Positions 41,247 through 53,764 of a stretch of 64,000 bases of DNA are shown here, in pieces. The DNA comes from Perognathus longimembris pacificus. Its lineage: Eukaryota; Chordata; Mammalia; Rodentia; Heteromyidae. The notes beneath the pieces were generated by a model, which did not search any database, had not been told where the DNA came from, and worked only from the letters and a program-made list of their open reading frames with translations. The DNA lies in contig NC_063161.1 in assembly GCF_023159225.1 (NCBI RefSeq), positions 72,258,767-72,322,766 of the forward strand, written 5' to 3'. Each line of letters opens with the position of its first letter. Position 1 is the stretch's first letter. The position numbers and the translations under genes were made by a program.

Positions 41247-42145
41247 GTGAGGACCAGGGACCTCGGGCATCGCGGGCACCGGATGGCGCGGGGTCGGGGG
41301 GGGCTCTGGAGCGGGGTCTTGCAGGTCCGGCTGGCGGGGCTCGGGCGGCCTGGGGCCTCGGGCGGCCCGGCGACGGGGGCTGGCGGCGCGGGCGCCCGGG
41401 GTAGCCGGGGAAGCCCTGGGGGGAGGCACCGCGAGCGGCCGCGGAGCGGGGCCTGGACGCCGAAGCAAGTCGGGGCGCTGGCTCGGGGTCGCCTCTGGCC
41501 GCCTCCTCCCCTTCCTGGGTGCCCCGGCTCGGCTCCTGCCAGCCCCAGCTATCGGCCCTCCGGCCGGGCCCAGGGGTCGTGGGAGCCATGGGAAGGAATG
41601 TAGGAAATGCTGGGAGGCAGAGCTTGGAAAATGACCCGGGGGCCGGAAGCGGTGTGCCTAGCCTGGCCGCCTGCGCCCCTCCTGATACCCAGGACTGCAC
41701 TGGAGGTTTGGGCTCTTCCCCTCCTCGCTCGTGCCTGACAGCTCATAGGCACACCGCCCGGCTCTGGCGTGGCCAAGGGCTGGGGGCCAAAATTCCTCAG
41801 TGATAGCAACACAGAGCCACAGCCGTTTTTACCTCTGGAATCTTGATGCCGGGTGTATCGGTGGTGGACTGCCTGAAGCTGACACGTTTGTGGTATTTAT
41901 CTGCTCATTTGTATAGGAAAGTCTATTTCGAAAGAGTACAAGCTCCCTTTTCATCCCTGGGCCAAAGTTGGAGGAGCTGATTTATTCTCCACTCTTCACT
42001 TTGAAGATTTAGACTGGCCTCCACTGCCCAGGTCTAGTCCCCAGTTGTGCTGTGCCAGTAAAAAGATAGAAATGGTAGATAGGGAAGGCTTTGAGTGTTC
42101 TATAAATGAAACCTTCCAGAGAATAAACGTGTGTGTGCTCACATG

Positions 42146-42352
42146 GCTACAGGGGCTTGAACTCAGGGCCTCACACTCTTGTTTAGCTTTTCACTCAAGG
42201 TTGGAGCTCTGCCACTTGAGACACATCTCTACTTCCAGCTTTTTGCTGGTTAATAGCCTCACAGACTTTCCTGCCTAGGTTGGTTTTGAACTTCATGATC
42301 CTCAACCTTTTGAGTAGCTAATATTACAGATATGAGCCACAGGCTCCCAGTT
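42146..42352 (-). repeat. B1/Geo composite SINE
   Basis: Diverged reverse copy (aggggcttgaactcagggcc...tgctggttaatagcc...gtagctaatattacagatatgagccacaggc). Confidence 0.7.
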
Positions 42353-42914
42353 TAGAGAAGGACGTTTTTTAACTATAGGACCTCTTCTTCCTGCACCCTC
42401 TCACCCTACCCACTTGTGTCTGGAGGGTGAGGGCTGAGGTTGCCCTACTCTGGGAGGGAGAAGAAGAAAAGTACAGTCTGCCTCCCAGGGTCCACCCTGA
42501 ATTAGGGCTAATTCTCTGACAGCAGAATGGCCTGGGCCCTAAGGAAGTCTTGTGATGGCCTTCAGAGTTCCTGCCCTGACTTAGCTGCCTTGCTACTTGT
42601 CTCGTGAAGCTGCTTCCTCCTACAAACACTGTGCACACGTCTCTGCTGGAAGAGGAAAAGAAATAGATGTTATTTTAGAACAATCAATTCCTTCTAGAGG
42701 CTGAAATCAGTGAAAAGTGGAGCAATAAAGAACTATGCTTAAGAATTTGACCCATTATGATGATAGAAATTAGGTTTGGGAAAATTTCCAGCCATGACTG
42801 GCATGTCCCCTGGCTGTCCAGGGACACACCAAGAAGGAGACTGCGAGTGGGTCAGTGTTTTCTGGAATCTTACATTCTGTGCAACATTTGCCATTAGCCA
42901 GATTTAGTTGAGCG

Positions 42915-43340
42915 TGTGTGTGTGTGTGTGTATAGATGGATCAGGAAAAGAATGTTTTTGTTGAAACTTTTTTTTTGGGGGGGGGGTCATTTGTGAGGCT
43001 TGAACTCAGGGCCTGGGTGCTGTCCCTGAGTCTCTTTGTGCTCAAGGCTAGTGCTCTACCACTTAAGCCACAGCACCACTTAACTTTTTTTTTTTTTGAG
43101 TGGTTAATTGGAGATAAGAGTCTCACAGGGACTTTTCTGCCCAGGCTGGCTTTAAACCACAAACCTTATATCTCAGCCTCCTGAGTAGCTAGGATTACAG
43201 GCGTGAGCCACTGGTGCTTGGCTTGTGTTAAAACTTTAGGGCCAGTCATGGTGTCTTATACTTGTAATCCCAGCACTTAGGAGGCTGATGCTGGAAGCGC
43301 AGGAGTTTAAGGCCAGCCTGGGCTGCATAACAAGACAAAC
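42915..43340. repeat. (TG)n, reverse B1/Geo SINE and forward B1 monomer
   Basis: A TG run (about 42915-42932) is followed by a reverse B1/Geo (42969-43223) with a T9G10 start and an internal T-run, then a forward B1-like monomer (43240-43340, cttgtaatcccagcacttaggaggctgatgc...aaggccagcctgggctgc). Confidence 0.75.
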
Positions 43341-43499
43341 AACATCCCCTAACCCTTAGCCCAGCATTAATTATACTGTAAAAGTTTGTTTTGTTTTATG
43401 GAAACTTATCAAATATACCACGAGATATAAAAACCAGTTAGAAAAAAATGAGCTAATAGCCAAGGTAATGAATTATTCTTTGGCACCACTCAAAATACA

Positions 43500-43620
43500 G
43501 TCCTTTATTATCTTCAACAGTCTTAGTGAGAACCTGTGAGGTGCGTCTCAGCCAGGTTTTACTCTGCAGAAATTGAGGCACAGAGAGGTTAAGTAAGTTC
43601 CTAGAGGTCACACATCTGGA
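43500..43620 (+). repeat. Probable MIR fragment
   Basis: ctctgcagaaattgaggcacagagaggttaagtaagttcctagaggtcacac closely resembles the MIR core. Confidence 0.6.
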
Positions 43621-44611
43621 AGTAATCCCACATTAAATACCAGTGCCTCTGGCAGTAGATCCTTGGCTTTGGAGCTAGAAGACATTTAGCTTTTAAGGTG
43701 GGGCACGTGTAGTGAACTTCCAGGCTAGCCTGGGCTACATATTGAGCCTGCTGTAGGAGTGGGAGAATGTGGGGAGCACTGGCCAGGACCTCAGGCCTTT
43801 CTATGTGATGCAGCACTTGCCAGGTGGAGTGGAGGTTAGGAATGGAACCTTCCAGCAGAAGTGCCAGAAAGAAATTGCTGGAGGCAGAAAGTCTTCTCAC
43901 CTGGGGACTGGAGACAGCCTTCTTTCATCATTGCTCTGTGTGGTCCTCAGTAAACCATGAGGTTCTGGCTAGGCTTAGCTCAGCCCCTTGCTGCATCTCT
44001 AACTACTTATTGTTTTTTTTCTCCTTGTGGCTCCAAGTCCCTTCCAGGTCTCTCCTCATCCTGCCCCCACCCATGGGTTCTGGTTGCTTTGCCTGATGTC
44101 CCTTTCCCAGACCCTGTGCCTTCTGCCTTCTTCCAGCTTCTTCTGGGAGGCTTTCCATCCTCAGTTCTATTGACACTGATCTCAAATTTCACCTGGTCGC
44201 TGTCTCTGCCAGCATGGGGACCACTGGCCCATCTGATGGCCCAGCCATAGCTCATACCTACCCATTTCCCCACTCAGGGGTCCTAAGTACCTGCCCAGTG
44301 CCAGGAAAACTCTAAGGTCCACCTGCAGGAGAACTCCATGCAGATCCCCCCCTGCCACCTGTTTAAGTCTGCATCCAGTTGGGCATTTTTATGGAGTCCT
44401 CCTTGTGGTGAACCTTGAAGGTAGCTTTTTGCCTTCCCAAAGCGGTTGTAATGATGCCTTGTCTAGGAAGCTGTTGTGAGTGTAATGAATGATTCTAGCC
44501 AGGCGCTCACGGTGTTTAGATGTGTGCCTCCTTCTGTGGGCAGGGCCTTGTGACTCAAGAGTCTGGCAGTTTGCCTTGGCTCCTCCCAGTACTGAGGGAA
44601 AGGGTGGAGAT

Positions 44612-44792
44612 TTGAGCTAGATGTGATGGCATATGCCTTCAATCTTAGCTACTAGGGTGGCAGAAGTTGAGGGTCCCGGTGGGAAGGTCGAGGCCATGAT
44701 GACTTGAGCAAAAACTGAAAAGTACAGAAGAGCTGGGGGCATGGCTCAAGTATAGAAAAGAGGCCCCCAAGTTCAATTCCCAGTGCCCCCAC
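44612..44792 (+). repeat. B1-like plus ID-like monomers
   Basis: Forward B1-like segment (tgatggcatatgccttcaatcttagctactagggtggcag) followed by a tRNA-like segment (gctgggggcatggctcaag...gttcaattcccagtgccccc). Confidence 0.6.
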
Positions 44793-45119
44793 CAAAATAA
44801 AAGATGGATTTTGAAAGCCAGGACACCAGGCCCCCCAAGTGTCAAGTCTTTTTCACTTTTATTGGCCAAGATGATGATTCTGGAATTATCCAGGAGGGTA
44901 CCCATTGCAGACAAGCCCAAATATCCTGACTGTATTTACTTAACCAGAAAGTGGCTTTCTCTATGTTTTTTTTTTTTTGTTAACATCCATCTGAGGAGCA
45001 TGTACCCCAGAGGAGACACAGAAATCATCAAGAGATGAGTTCCTGAGGAGCTATGGGGAGGTGGGCTCACCTAGGTGGGGCTCCTTTGTGGTCAGAAGAC
45101 TAAGAGCACCAACATTACC

Positions 45120-45192
45120 CAAGGCCAGATGGTAGAGTGCTGTGGTAGATTGCTTGCCTGGCATGTGCAAGGCCCTGGGTTCAATCTCCAGC

Positions 45193-45254
<62 letters not shown>

Positions 45255-45355
45255 GCTGGGTATGGTAACTCCTGCCCATAATCCCTTGGGAGACAGAAGC
45301 AGGAATATGGTGAATTTAAAGCCAGCCCCATAGAGAGACCCTGTCTCAAAAAACA
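45120..45355 (+). repeat. ID-like monomer, (CA)n and B1 monomer
   Basis: A tRNA-like monomer (45120-45193) ends in a (CA)29 microsatellite (about 45195-45252), followed by a B1-like monomer (45255-45355). Confidence 0.8.
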
Positions 45356-45361
45356 AAACAC

Positions 45362-45565
45362 AGGCTGGGAATGTGATTTAGTGGTAGAGTGCTTGCCTAG
45401 CATGCATGAAGCTCTGGGTTCGATTCCTCAACACCAAATAAACAGAAAAAGCCAGAAGTGGCGCTGTGGCTCAAGTGGTAGAGTGTTAGCCTAGAGCAAA
45501 AGCAGCTCAGGGACAGTGCCCAGGCGCTGAGTTTAAGCCCAGGATTGGCAACAAACAAACAAACA
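45362..45565 (+). mobile_element. IDL-Geo SINE
   Basis: Forward dimer of an older subfamily (ggtagagtgcttgcctagcatgcatgaagctctgg) with an acaaa-rich tail. Confidence 0.85.
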
Positions 45566-45834
45566 AAAATCCCACAACAGAACAAATGGTGCTATGACTC
45601 CTCCTTGGTCACTTAGAGAAGATAGAAAAGATAGGGAGAAAGCTGTGAGCTTTCTTCAGACCACTGTCTGGTCCTCTTCTGATTTTCGTCCCATTGCTAA
45701 TAGTGACAGTGGCCAAGTTCACTAACTGTGCACCCAGAACTTGCATGAGCCTTCCCTCCTGCCACTGTAACATGTAGGAATTAAACATGTGAACTATACC
45801 CTTTCTGAAGGCCCAGAGGGGTTTTTGACTTGAT

Positions 45835-46030
45835 TTTTTTTTTTTTTTTTGCCTGTCCTGGGGCTTGAACTCACGGACTGAGCACTGTTCCTGGCTTTTT
45901 GCTCAAGGCTAACACTCTTACCACTTGAGCCATTGTGCCACTTGAGGCTTCTTTCTGTGTATGTGGTGCTGAGGAGTTGTTGCTCAAGTGGTCCCAAGGT
46001 TCTGTATTCAATCCCCAGTGGTGGGGGTGG
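45835..46030. repeat. Truncated reverse IDL-Geo and forward ID fragment
   Basis: A reverse Geo half and the start of an IDL half (45835-45978) end abruptly at gctgaggagttg and join a forward ID-like fragment (gctcaagtggtcccaaggttctgtattcaatccccagtg). Confidence 0.65.
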
Positions 46031-46059
46031 AGAAGGAAAATGAACTAACTCAGGATTCT

Positions 46060-46264
46060 TTTTTTTTTTTTTTGCCAGTCCTGGGCCTTGGACTCAGGGC
46101 CTGAGCACTGTCCCTGGCTTCTTTTTGCTCAAGGCTAGCACTCTGCCACTTGAGCCACAGCGCCACTTCCTGCTGTTTTCTATATATGTGGTGCTGGGGA
46201 CTTGAACCCAGGGCTTCATGTATAAGAGGTAAGCATTCTTGCCACTAGGCCATATTCCCAGCCC
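46060..46264 (-). mobile_element. IDL-Geo SINE
   Basis: Reverse full-length dimer with T-run and intact ends (gccagtcctgggccttgg to ggccatattcccagccc). Confidence 0.9.
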
Positions 46265-46639
46265 AAGCTCTAGATTCTTAAGGAAGTTACAGAGCTGGGA
46301 CCCAAATCCAAGACAACCAATCCTAGGGCCTGGCTTTCCATTGCTCTCCCTGCACCTCTTCTTCCATCCTTTGAGCTTTGGGGTCCACAAGGAACAGACC
46401 TCCCCTACTTCCGATTTACCTCTTCCTCCTTCCTCTGCTCTCACTGCTGACTGATGGTTTCTCTCCGTGCCTCTGTGATGCCTTCTCCCCACACCTCCCC
46501 ACACACTGGCCTGTCTGACAACTTCCCCTGGCCATCTTCATCCTTCCAAGGCAGCTTTTCCCTTCCTTTGTCCACACAGCTGCATTCTGCTGTCCAGACT
46601 TTCATCGCCCTTCACCACACCTGCCCTTATTACTTCCTG

Positions 46640-46977
46640 TGTTTCTGGATACTGAGTCTTGCTATATAGGTGGGCCTCAAACTCTATTCTCCTGCCTTAG
46701 CCTCCTAGAGAGCTGGGATTACAGGTGTGAATCCCCACACCTGCCTCTTGGTGTACATTCTTTCTTTCTTTCTTTTTTTTTTTTTTGCCATCCCTGGGCC
46801 TTGGACTTAGGGCCTGAACACTGTCCCTGGCTTCTTCTCGCTCAAGGCTAGCACTCTACCACTTGAGCCACAGCACAACTTCTGGCCATTTTGTATATAT
46901 GTGGTGCTGAGGAATTGAACCCATGGCTTCATGTATGTGAGGCAAGCACTCTTGCCACTAGGCCATATTCCCAGCCC
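46640..46977 (-). mobile_element. B1 monomer and IDL-Geo SINE
   Basis: A reverse B1-like monomer (46645-46745) is followed by a reverse IDL-Geo (46770-46977) flanked by cttggtgtacattct and cttgatgtacattct, a target duplication with one mismatch. Confidence 0.88.
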
Positions 46978-47234
46978 CTTGATGTACATTCTGAAACATG
47001 GTTTTGGCCCTTGTGCAATTCTGTGATAAAGGCGGGAACACAGGACGGAGAGGAGGACAGTATCCCTGACACTTCACTGTGGCTGACTGGCAGTGCGCCA
47101 GAGTGGGCATTTGTGGCAGGGAGTGACAGATGTGGACAAGGTACAAAGGAAAGGTCAAGCATCTCCATTCTGAGAATCCAAAAGCATGACACATGGTGAG
47201 CATTTCCATAATGCCACCCGTGTGTGTTATTCAT

Positions 47235-47416
47235 ACTTTCTCTTGCTGTGACTGAAGATGTCTGACATAAACAACTTCAGAAGGTGGATTTGTTTGGCCC
47301 ATTGTTTTGGAGGTTTTACTTCAGGTCAGCTGGCTCCCTTGTTGCCATGGTAAGGTGGAACACAATGGCAGAAGGGCCTGGAGGAGTGAAATTGAGTACT
47401 TCATGGTGGCCAGGAA

Positions 47417-47455
<39 letters not shown>

Positions 47456-47695
47456 CAAGGTTAGCCCAAGGACATGCCCACTAGTGATCTATTTCCTGCA
47501 AGCAGATGCTACCACTTCTAGCTTTCACCACCTCCTAATCATGTCATTGGATTGTGGATCCACCTGTAGATCTACCCATTCATTAGGTCAAAGTGATCTA
47601 GTCACTTTCTAGTGATTTGATCCACCAGCTGGGGACGACACCTTCAGTGAGCCTTTTTGGGGACAGACACATCATTCACAAACCATAATACCATG
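47235..47695 (-). mobile_element. Probable MaLR-type LTR with (GA)n
   Basis: On the minus strand the right end reads tattatggtttgtgaatgatgtgtctgtcccc, like the start of MLT/MST LTRs (tgatatggtttggctgtgtcccc). The rest includes 'atggcagaagg'-type sequence and a (GA)n run (47420-47448). Judged by recalled consensus only. Confidence 0.5.
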
Positions 47696-48106
47696 AAACT
47701 CTTTCATGCTCCAGATTACTAAAATCTACTATACAAAAAAATCATCTTCAGACTATATGTATAAAGTATATACAAAACAGAACTTCCTTTTGTATCTAAG
47801 TCTAAGTTCAAGCCTCCCAGTAGTTCCAGGTATTCCAAAATCCCAAATCTGAACCATTTGTGGCTCCAAGTATTTCAGATTAGGGAAAGTCAATGTGTAA
47901 GCCAAGAGCTCTCCCCAGAGAGTAAGAAAGTCTGGTTGTGCTACTGAATTTCAAAATGAAAGACTGGAAAAGCTTCCAGAAGGTCCTTGCAGCTCTCTAA
48001 TGTTTTAGCTTATAAATTCCTGAAAGCTGACTTCCAGATGAAATGACCAAGAGCTCGATTGGTCTCTCTCTTTTAAAAATTTTAATTTTATTGTCAAGAT
48101 AATATA

Positions 48107-48332
48107 CAGAGGGTTTTTTTTTTTTTTTTTTTTTTTTTTTTGCCAGTCCTGGGCCTGGACTCAGGGCCTGAGCACTGTCCCTGGCTTCTTTTTGCTCAAG
48201 GCTAGCACTCTGCCACTTGAGCCACAGTGCCACTTCTAGCCATTTTCTATATATGTGGTGCTGGGGAATCGAACCCAGGGCTTCATGTATATGAGGCAAG
48301 CACTCTTGCCACTAGGCCATAGTCCCAGCCCC
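48107..48332 (-). mobile_element. IDL-Geo SINE
   Basis: Reverse full-length dimer with a 27-nt T-run, flanked by tacagagggtttt and tacagaggggtttt. Confidence 0.92.
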
Positions 48333-48877
48333 TACAGAGGGGTTTTGATTGCTCTCTTGAAAGGACTTTCCAATGTGCCCTGGTCAGGAGGAACGGAGAG
48401 CAGAGACAAGGTGTCACCCCATCTTGCTGCCCCAGCCCGTCTGCAAGGCAGTATTGAGGCCTGCATTAGGGACTTGCTCATTCCCCTCCCTTGGGACTCA
48501 GTGTGGCGTAGACCTGGGTGTGGCCAGGCAAAGCCCTCCTGCAGCTGTGGGCTGGTGGGCAGTCTGCTGCTGCGGCTGGAGGGGCTGATGGCCTGGAGCA
48601 ATGCCCACCTTGCCAGGGAGCTTGGCAGCCCCACCTCTCAGCAGGGTGCAGTCTGCTTCCTGTTTCCCTCCTGTTCAGGCAGGGAGGGAGCCCTGTCCCT
48701 AGGCCTGGGCAGCACAGCCTGCACTTAAATGCCCAGAATGGGGTGTGAAATCAGGGCTTTCTACTCTTGCTCATTTTTTAATGGGGTACATGGGATGGGG
48801 GTGGGGTGGCTCTGTCATGTGAGTCTTGACTGAGCTTGGAACCTGGCCTGACTGATCCTACACAGCCTGCTTTTTGT

Positions 48878-49700
48878 TGTTGTTGGTGATGGTTAGAGAG
48901 CTTGAACTCTGGGCCTGGGTGCTGTCTCTGAGCTCTTCAGTTCAAGGCTAGCACTCTACCACTTTTAGCCATGGCACCACTTCCAGTTTTCTGGTGGTTA
49001 ATTGGAGATGAGAGCCTCACAACCTTTGCTGCCTGGGCTGGTTTTGAACCATGATCCTCAGATCTCAGCCTCCTGAGTAGCTAGGATTACAGTCATGACC
49101 CACTGGTGCTCAGCAAGAGAATCTTTTGAGCCCAGCAGCTTCAGGCCAGCTTGGGAACATGCTGAGACCCCATTTCAACACAGAAGAAACAGCTGGGCAT
49201 GCTGTTACACAGGCGTAATTCCAGCTACTTGAGAGGCAAAGACTGGAGAATTGCACCTTTGAGGCTAGCTCAGATAAAGTTAGTGAGACCCTAGGTCTTG
49301 ATCTCTAGGCCTCTTGTTTGCTAGACAAGCATTCTATCAGTTGAGTCATGCTCCCAGCCCTTTCCTGTTTCGTTGTTTTTCAGGTGTGTGTTCATGTCTT
49401 CCATATTGCCCAGGGTGTCCTGGATTGACATTCTCCTACTTATACCTCTCACATATGTGGGATGATAGGCATACGCTATGACGTCCAAGTTTTTCTGTCT
49501 CATGAACTATTTTGCCCATTTTTCCTGGAACCTCAAACCTCCTTATAGTTCTCAGCTGCCCATGGAGTTGATATAAGAGGTGTGCACCAACCACTGCAGC
49601 AACCCAGCTGTTGGTTGGAATGAGGTCTTGTGGACTTGTTATCCAGGCTGGCCTAGAACTGAAATCCTCCAACCACAGCCTCATGATTAGTTCGGGATCA
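48878..49700. repeat. B1/Geo and several B1/ID remnants
   Basis: Reverse B1/Geo 48878-49113; forward B1-like pair 49115-49295; reverse ID-like fragment 49300-49360; reverse B1-like remnants 49375-49480 and 49610-49710. Confidence 0.6.
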
Positions 49701-50174
49701 CTAGTGTGAGCACCTCACCAGCTTGTATGCACATGTTCCATTTGGCCTATCACTGGTTAGCAAACAGTGGACTGGTTGAGTTAATGACTTTGCACACATG
49801 CGGCACAGGGTGACCCCAGATTGCTTCTGTGTGGTTGCACATTGTGCAGTGGTGCATGGGTAGTGCCCTGCTCTGTGTCCCTGAAAGTGCTTGGCACTCA
49901 TGGGCTTTGTTGTTTTGTTCCCATTGTTACAGCATGTGATGTGTTTCCATGAAGTGCCATTATGGTGGCACTTGTTCCTTGGTTTGTTTCTCTCTGAAGT
50001 TGCCTGATGATTTTTTTGTTTTTTCTTTTAAGTCTTCTTTCATACTCAGGATGCAGATTTCTTTTCTTTTTTATACACCTTATTAGCCAGGGTGGTGATT
50101 TATGACTGTGCATTTTTTTCCCTGTGCAGTTTTCTGTACTCACATATTAAAGAAGGTTAAAAGAAGACAGAAGG

Positions 50175-50975
50175 GTTGGGGACATGACTCAATTGGTAGA
50201 GTACTAGCCAATGAGTGAAAGCATCAGGTACTGAGTTTGAGTCTCAGTCTCTGACCCAAAAAAGAAAAGAAGAAAAAGAGTTCTCCATGCCTTTGAGGCC
50301 TCAGCAGGGTCCCCATTGGGAGCCTTGCTCTGGTGCAGGACTCAGGCTGCTCTGGGCTGCGAAAAGTGGGGACCTATCATTTGGTCCTACTTAGTATGCT
50401 ACCCCTGGCTTTTGTTCCTCTGTATTTTCTGTCTGTCTTCCTTTGTGGCAGGCAGAACCTCCCCTGCACCCCAAGTTTCCTGCCCATGTTCCACAGCACA
50501 GGGCTTCCCCCCAGCAAAGGCTTCGGGCATCTGTCAAATCCAGAACAGAACAGGTGGCGAAAAGTTGTGCAGCTTGTGATGGCAGTCTTGGCTCATGTTT
50601 CAGCCATGGAGCCCTGCAGGCCATGTGGGCAGCTGGGAGCTTGGTGATGGCATCTAGGACCACACGGGAAACTAGCCTTCACACAGAGGTGCTTTGAAGC
50701 TCATGATAGAGCAGGGCTGCCCATTGCAGCTGGTTTCCCTCTGTGTCCCTCCTGAGGCCCTACCCTCCCTCCCACCCCCATCTCCATCAAAGCCACTGTA
50801 GGTTCTCCTGAACTAGAGCCAAGGCTGCCTTTCCCAGAGTGGCAGGCCGGCCCAGGCCACCTCTCTTGGGTTGGCAGTGGTAGATGTTCAAAAAACATTG
50901 TGTCAGGGCTGGAGCTCAGTGGTAGAGCAGGTGCTTACCATGTGCAGGGTCCTGGGTTCTATCCCCAGAACCCCC
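50175..50975 (+). repeat. Two ID-like monomers
   Basis: Tandem-free forward tRNA-like monomers lie at 50175-50262 (catgactcaattggtagag...gagtttgagtctcag) and 50905-50980 (gggctggagctcagtggtagagcagg...gggttctatccccagaaccc). The second keeps good box A and box B matches. Confidence 0.6.
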
Positions 50976-51144
50976 AAAGATATATTACTATGTATAATTT
51001 TCATTACACTTAGAGAATCTATAGCAATGATGTATTTATATATAATTGTTGTTCATATCTATACATTGATACAGATATGAATATATAAAATATGTATTAT
51101 ATGTTCATATTATATATGTTGAGTGCCTTACTTCTGTGTGTGTA

Positions 51145-51670
51145 CCAGTCTTATAGCTTGAACTCTGGGCCTAGATGCTGTCCCTGAGCTTTTGTGCTCA
51201 AATTTGGTGTTCTACTACTTGAACTACAGCTCTGGTCCCAGCTTTTGGGTGATTAATTGGAGATAAGACACTCAGGCTGTCCTGCCAGAGTTGGTTTTGA
51301 ATCGTGATCCCCAGATCTCAGCCAGAATTACAGGCATGTGTCAGTGGTGCACAGCCATCTGTAAAACTTTGGTTCCCTCTCCATATCTGTCCTCCAATAA
51401 GGCTAAAATATTAGCCTTATTTGTACAACAAAGGGTAAAATACTTTGGATGCAGAACTAAATGACTGACATCCATTTTGGTTCCAGTTTGACCCTGAAAC
51501 TATCTTGAACTAATAACCCTGAATCTGGACCTAAACTGGCATAATTAGAGCCATGTTCTAAGAGACTAGCTCTCAGCCGAGTATTGTGGTCCCTGCCTGT
51601 GGAAGCTGAGTCAGGAGAATTTTCAGTTGCAAGCTGGTATGGGCTCTGTGGAAACACCCTGTTTCAGGAA
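51145..51670. repeat. B1/Geo SINE and B1 monomer
   Basis: Reverse B1/Geo 51145-51355, and forward B1-like remnant 51575-51670 preceding a diverged tail. Confidence 0.6.
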
Positions 51671-52261
51671 ACTAATGACTAAGGCTATCATTGGTTGACT
51701 TGCTAGGCAAGTGCTTGATGAGTTCCATTCTCAGCATCTCAAACCAAAATGTGTTCTGCATGACCCTCAGTGGAAACCTAAATTCCTCCCCATGGCTTCA
51801 GCCCCAAATTGCACCAACCCAGACATCTACTACCTCTCAACTAGCACCCCGCATCCCAGCTTCACGGGATCCCTGAGTGCACCTGGCTGCCTAGCCCTCC
51901 TTTCCTGCGCGCTGCCAGGGCCAAGTGTCACCAAGCTTTATTTCCTACTTTATCTTCCCCACACACTCTCCTGCGCCTGAGCCCACAACACACCCAACTC
52001 TGGAAACTCCCTTGCCCATACAAAAACCAATGTGCATCAAAGGAAATGTGTATGTTCACGATGCCATACCTGGGCGAAAGACCATGTCCACACTTGGATG
52101 TACCCACATTTTCTATTTGTCTCCACACAGCCAGAAATGATTTTTAGGAGATACTTTTCCTGTCCCTGGTGTTTTGACTGACCTGTCACATGAGGCCAGA
52201 ATTAGAATTATAATTTCCATAGTGGAATCACATTGGTGCTTGAAATTATGGATTCCCCCCC

Positions 52262-52335
52262 ACCCCACCCCGGGATTGAATTCAAGGCCTTTTGCTTGCA
52301 AGGCAGATGCTCTGCCACTTGAGATACACCTCTAC
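52262..52335 (-). repeat. ID-like monomer
   Basis: Reverse tRNA-like monomer: gggattgaattcaaggccttttgcttgcaaggcagatgctctgccacttgagatacacc. Confidence 0.55.
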
Positions 52336-52339
52336 CTCA

Positions 52340-52785
52340 TTTGTATTGGATATTTTTCTCCTCCTCCTCCTCCTCCTCCTCCTCCTCCTCCTCCTCCTCC
52401 TCCTCCTCCTCCTCCTCCTCCTCCTCCTCCTTTTCTTCTTTTTTGCCAGTCTTGGGGCTTGGACTGTGGGCCTGAGCACCATCCCTGGCTTTTTGCTCAA
52501 GGCTAGCACTCTGCCACTTGAGCCACAGAGCCACTTCTGGCCGTTTTCTGTATAAGTGGTGGTGGGGAATTGAACCCAGGGCTTCATGTATATGAGGCAA
52601 GCACTCTTGCCACTAGGCCATATCCCCAGCCCTGTATTGATTTTTTTATTAATTAAATTTTGTTGACAAGGTGTTGTGCAAAAGGGGTACAGTTACATAA
52701 TAAGGCAGTGAGTATATTTCTTGTGATATCTTATACCCTCGTTTTTCTTTCCCTTCCCTAGATCAGGTAGGCATTGTATTGGATA
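52340..52785 (-). mobile_element. Composite: (CTC)n, IDL-Geo SINE and LINE-1 3' end in one flanking duplication
   Basis: The 17-bp string ttgtattggatattttt lies at about 52341 and again at about 52767. Between the copies are (CTC)n (52357-52431), a reverse IDL-Geo (52432-52634) and a 5'-truncated reverse LINE-1 end (52640-52765). The LINE-1 end is nearly identical to the 3' end of the element at 31000-31065. The simplest reading is an L1 insertion whose A-tail later received the SINE. Confidence 0.8.
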
Positions 52786-52799
52786 TTTTTTAGGTCTGG

Positions 52800-53340
52800 C
52801 TTTATATTTGAGTGGTCTGTGATCCTCCTATTTGTGTTTCCCTATGTTGCTGGGGTAACAGGTATATGCCACTGTGCCCAGTATTGTTTGAGATGGAGTC
52901 TCATGGACTTCTTGTTCTCCTGTCTGGAACTCTCATCCCCTGATCTCTACTTTCCAAGTAGCTAGGATGACAGGCTTAAGCCTGCTGTGCCTGGCCTGGA
53001 GCCATCCATACCCCCTTCTTCCCTCCCTCTCTCCTTTCTTCCCACCTACCTTCCCCTCCCTTCCCTCCCTTTCCTCCCTACTGCCCTCCCTCCCCTCCCT
53101 TCCCTTCCTTTCCCTCTACTGCCCTCCCTCCCCTCCCTCCCCTCCCTCCCCTCCCTTCCCTCCCTTCCCTCCCTCCCTTCCTTCCTTCTGACTGAATTCA
53201 GTGCCTCCACATACTTGGCCACTTGAGCTAGGACAGCAGCACTTTGATTTTCCTTCACCCTGGTTGGCCTCCAATTCTACATCTTTCTGGCTATCTTTCC
53301 AGAGTAGCTGGTTACACACGTGTGCCACCATACTTGGCTG
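52800..53340 (-). repeat. B1-like remnants and a (CCCT/CCTT)n tract
   Basis: Reverse B1-like remnant 52830-52990, pyrimidine-rich (CCCTC/CCTT)n 52995-53188, then another reverse B1/ID-like remnant 53189-53340. Long S-L-P ORFs here are simple-sequence artefacts. Confidence 0.7.
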
Positions 53341-53764
53341 TTTTGGAATCTGAATTTCTGTGCTTTGTGACAATGTCTTTGGCCTGGGTGGATTCTGCCC
53401 CACATGAGGCCAGGAGCTTCCCAGGAGCTTCACCTTCTTTGTAGTCTGCCCATCCTATCCCAGGTGCAATGCTTAGCACCCAGTAGGATGTAAATAAGTG
53501 CTTTTTGGATGAGCTAACATGCCTAGTAAGGCACTCCACCAAAAATGGAGTTGGGCCCTGTATCTACTCTAAGTCATGCTTGCTACTTAAGTGAGTGTAT
53601 TTGATCTCTTTCATACCCAGCCTAAACAGTTTGAGTGGTTCTGCTGGGATAAAGATGATTGCATCTAAAAGCTGGAGAATTTAGGTTGAGGGCAGTGTTT
53701 TCTCCTTATGGTATAAGGCTTCGTACAAAGATTGAGCCTTGCCTTCACACCTTTTGATTTTAGT

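Noticed and set aside
40825..41700. 291-codon minus-strand ORF antisense to HIP1 exon 1
   Set aside because: CpG-island sequence is poor in stop codons; Pro/Ala/Arg/Gly-rich translation without domains and overlapping a confident exon on the other strand.
42820..42870. Chemokine-like string (accaagaaggagactgcgagtgggtc)
   Set aside because: Frames give HTKKETASGSV without cysteines; it lies inside HIP1 intron 1, outside the expected interval.
52282..52600. Poly-Arg, poly-Leu or poly-Glu ORFs
   Set aside because: The (CTC)n tract read in different frames.
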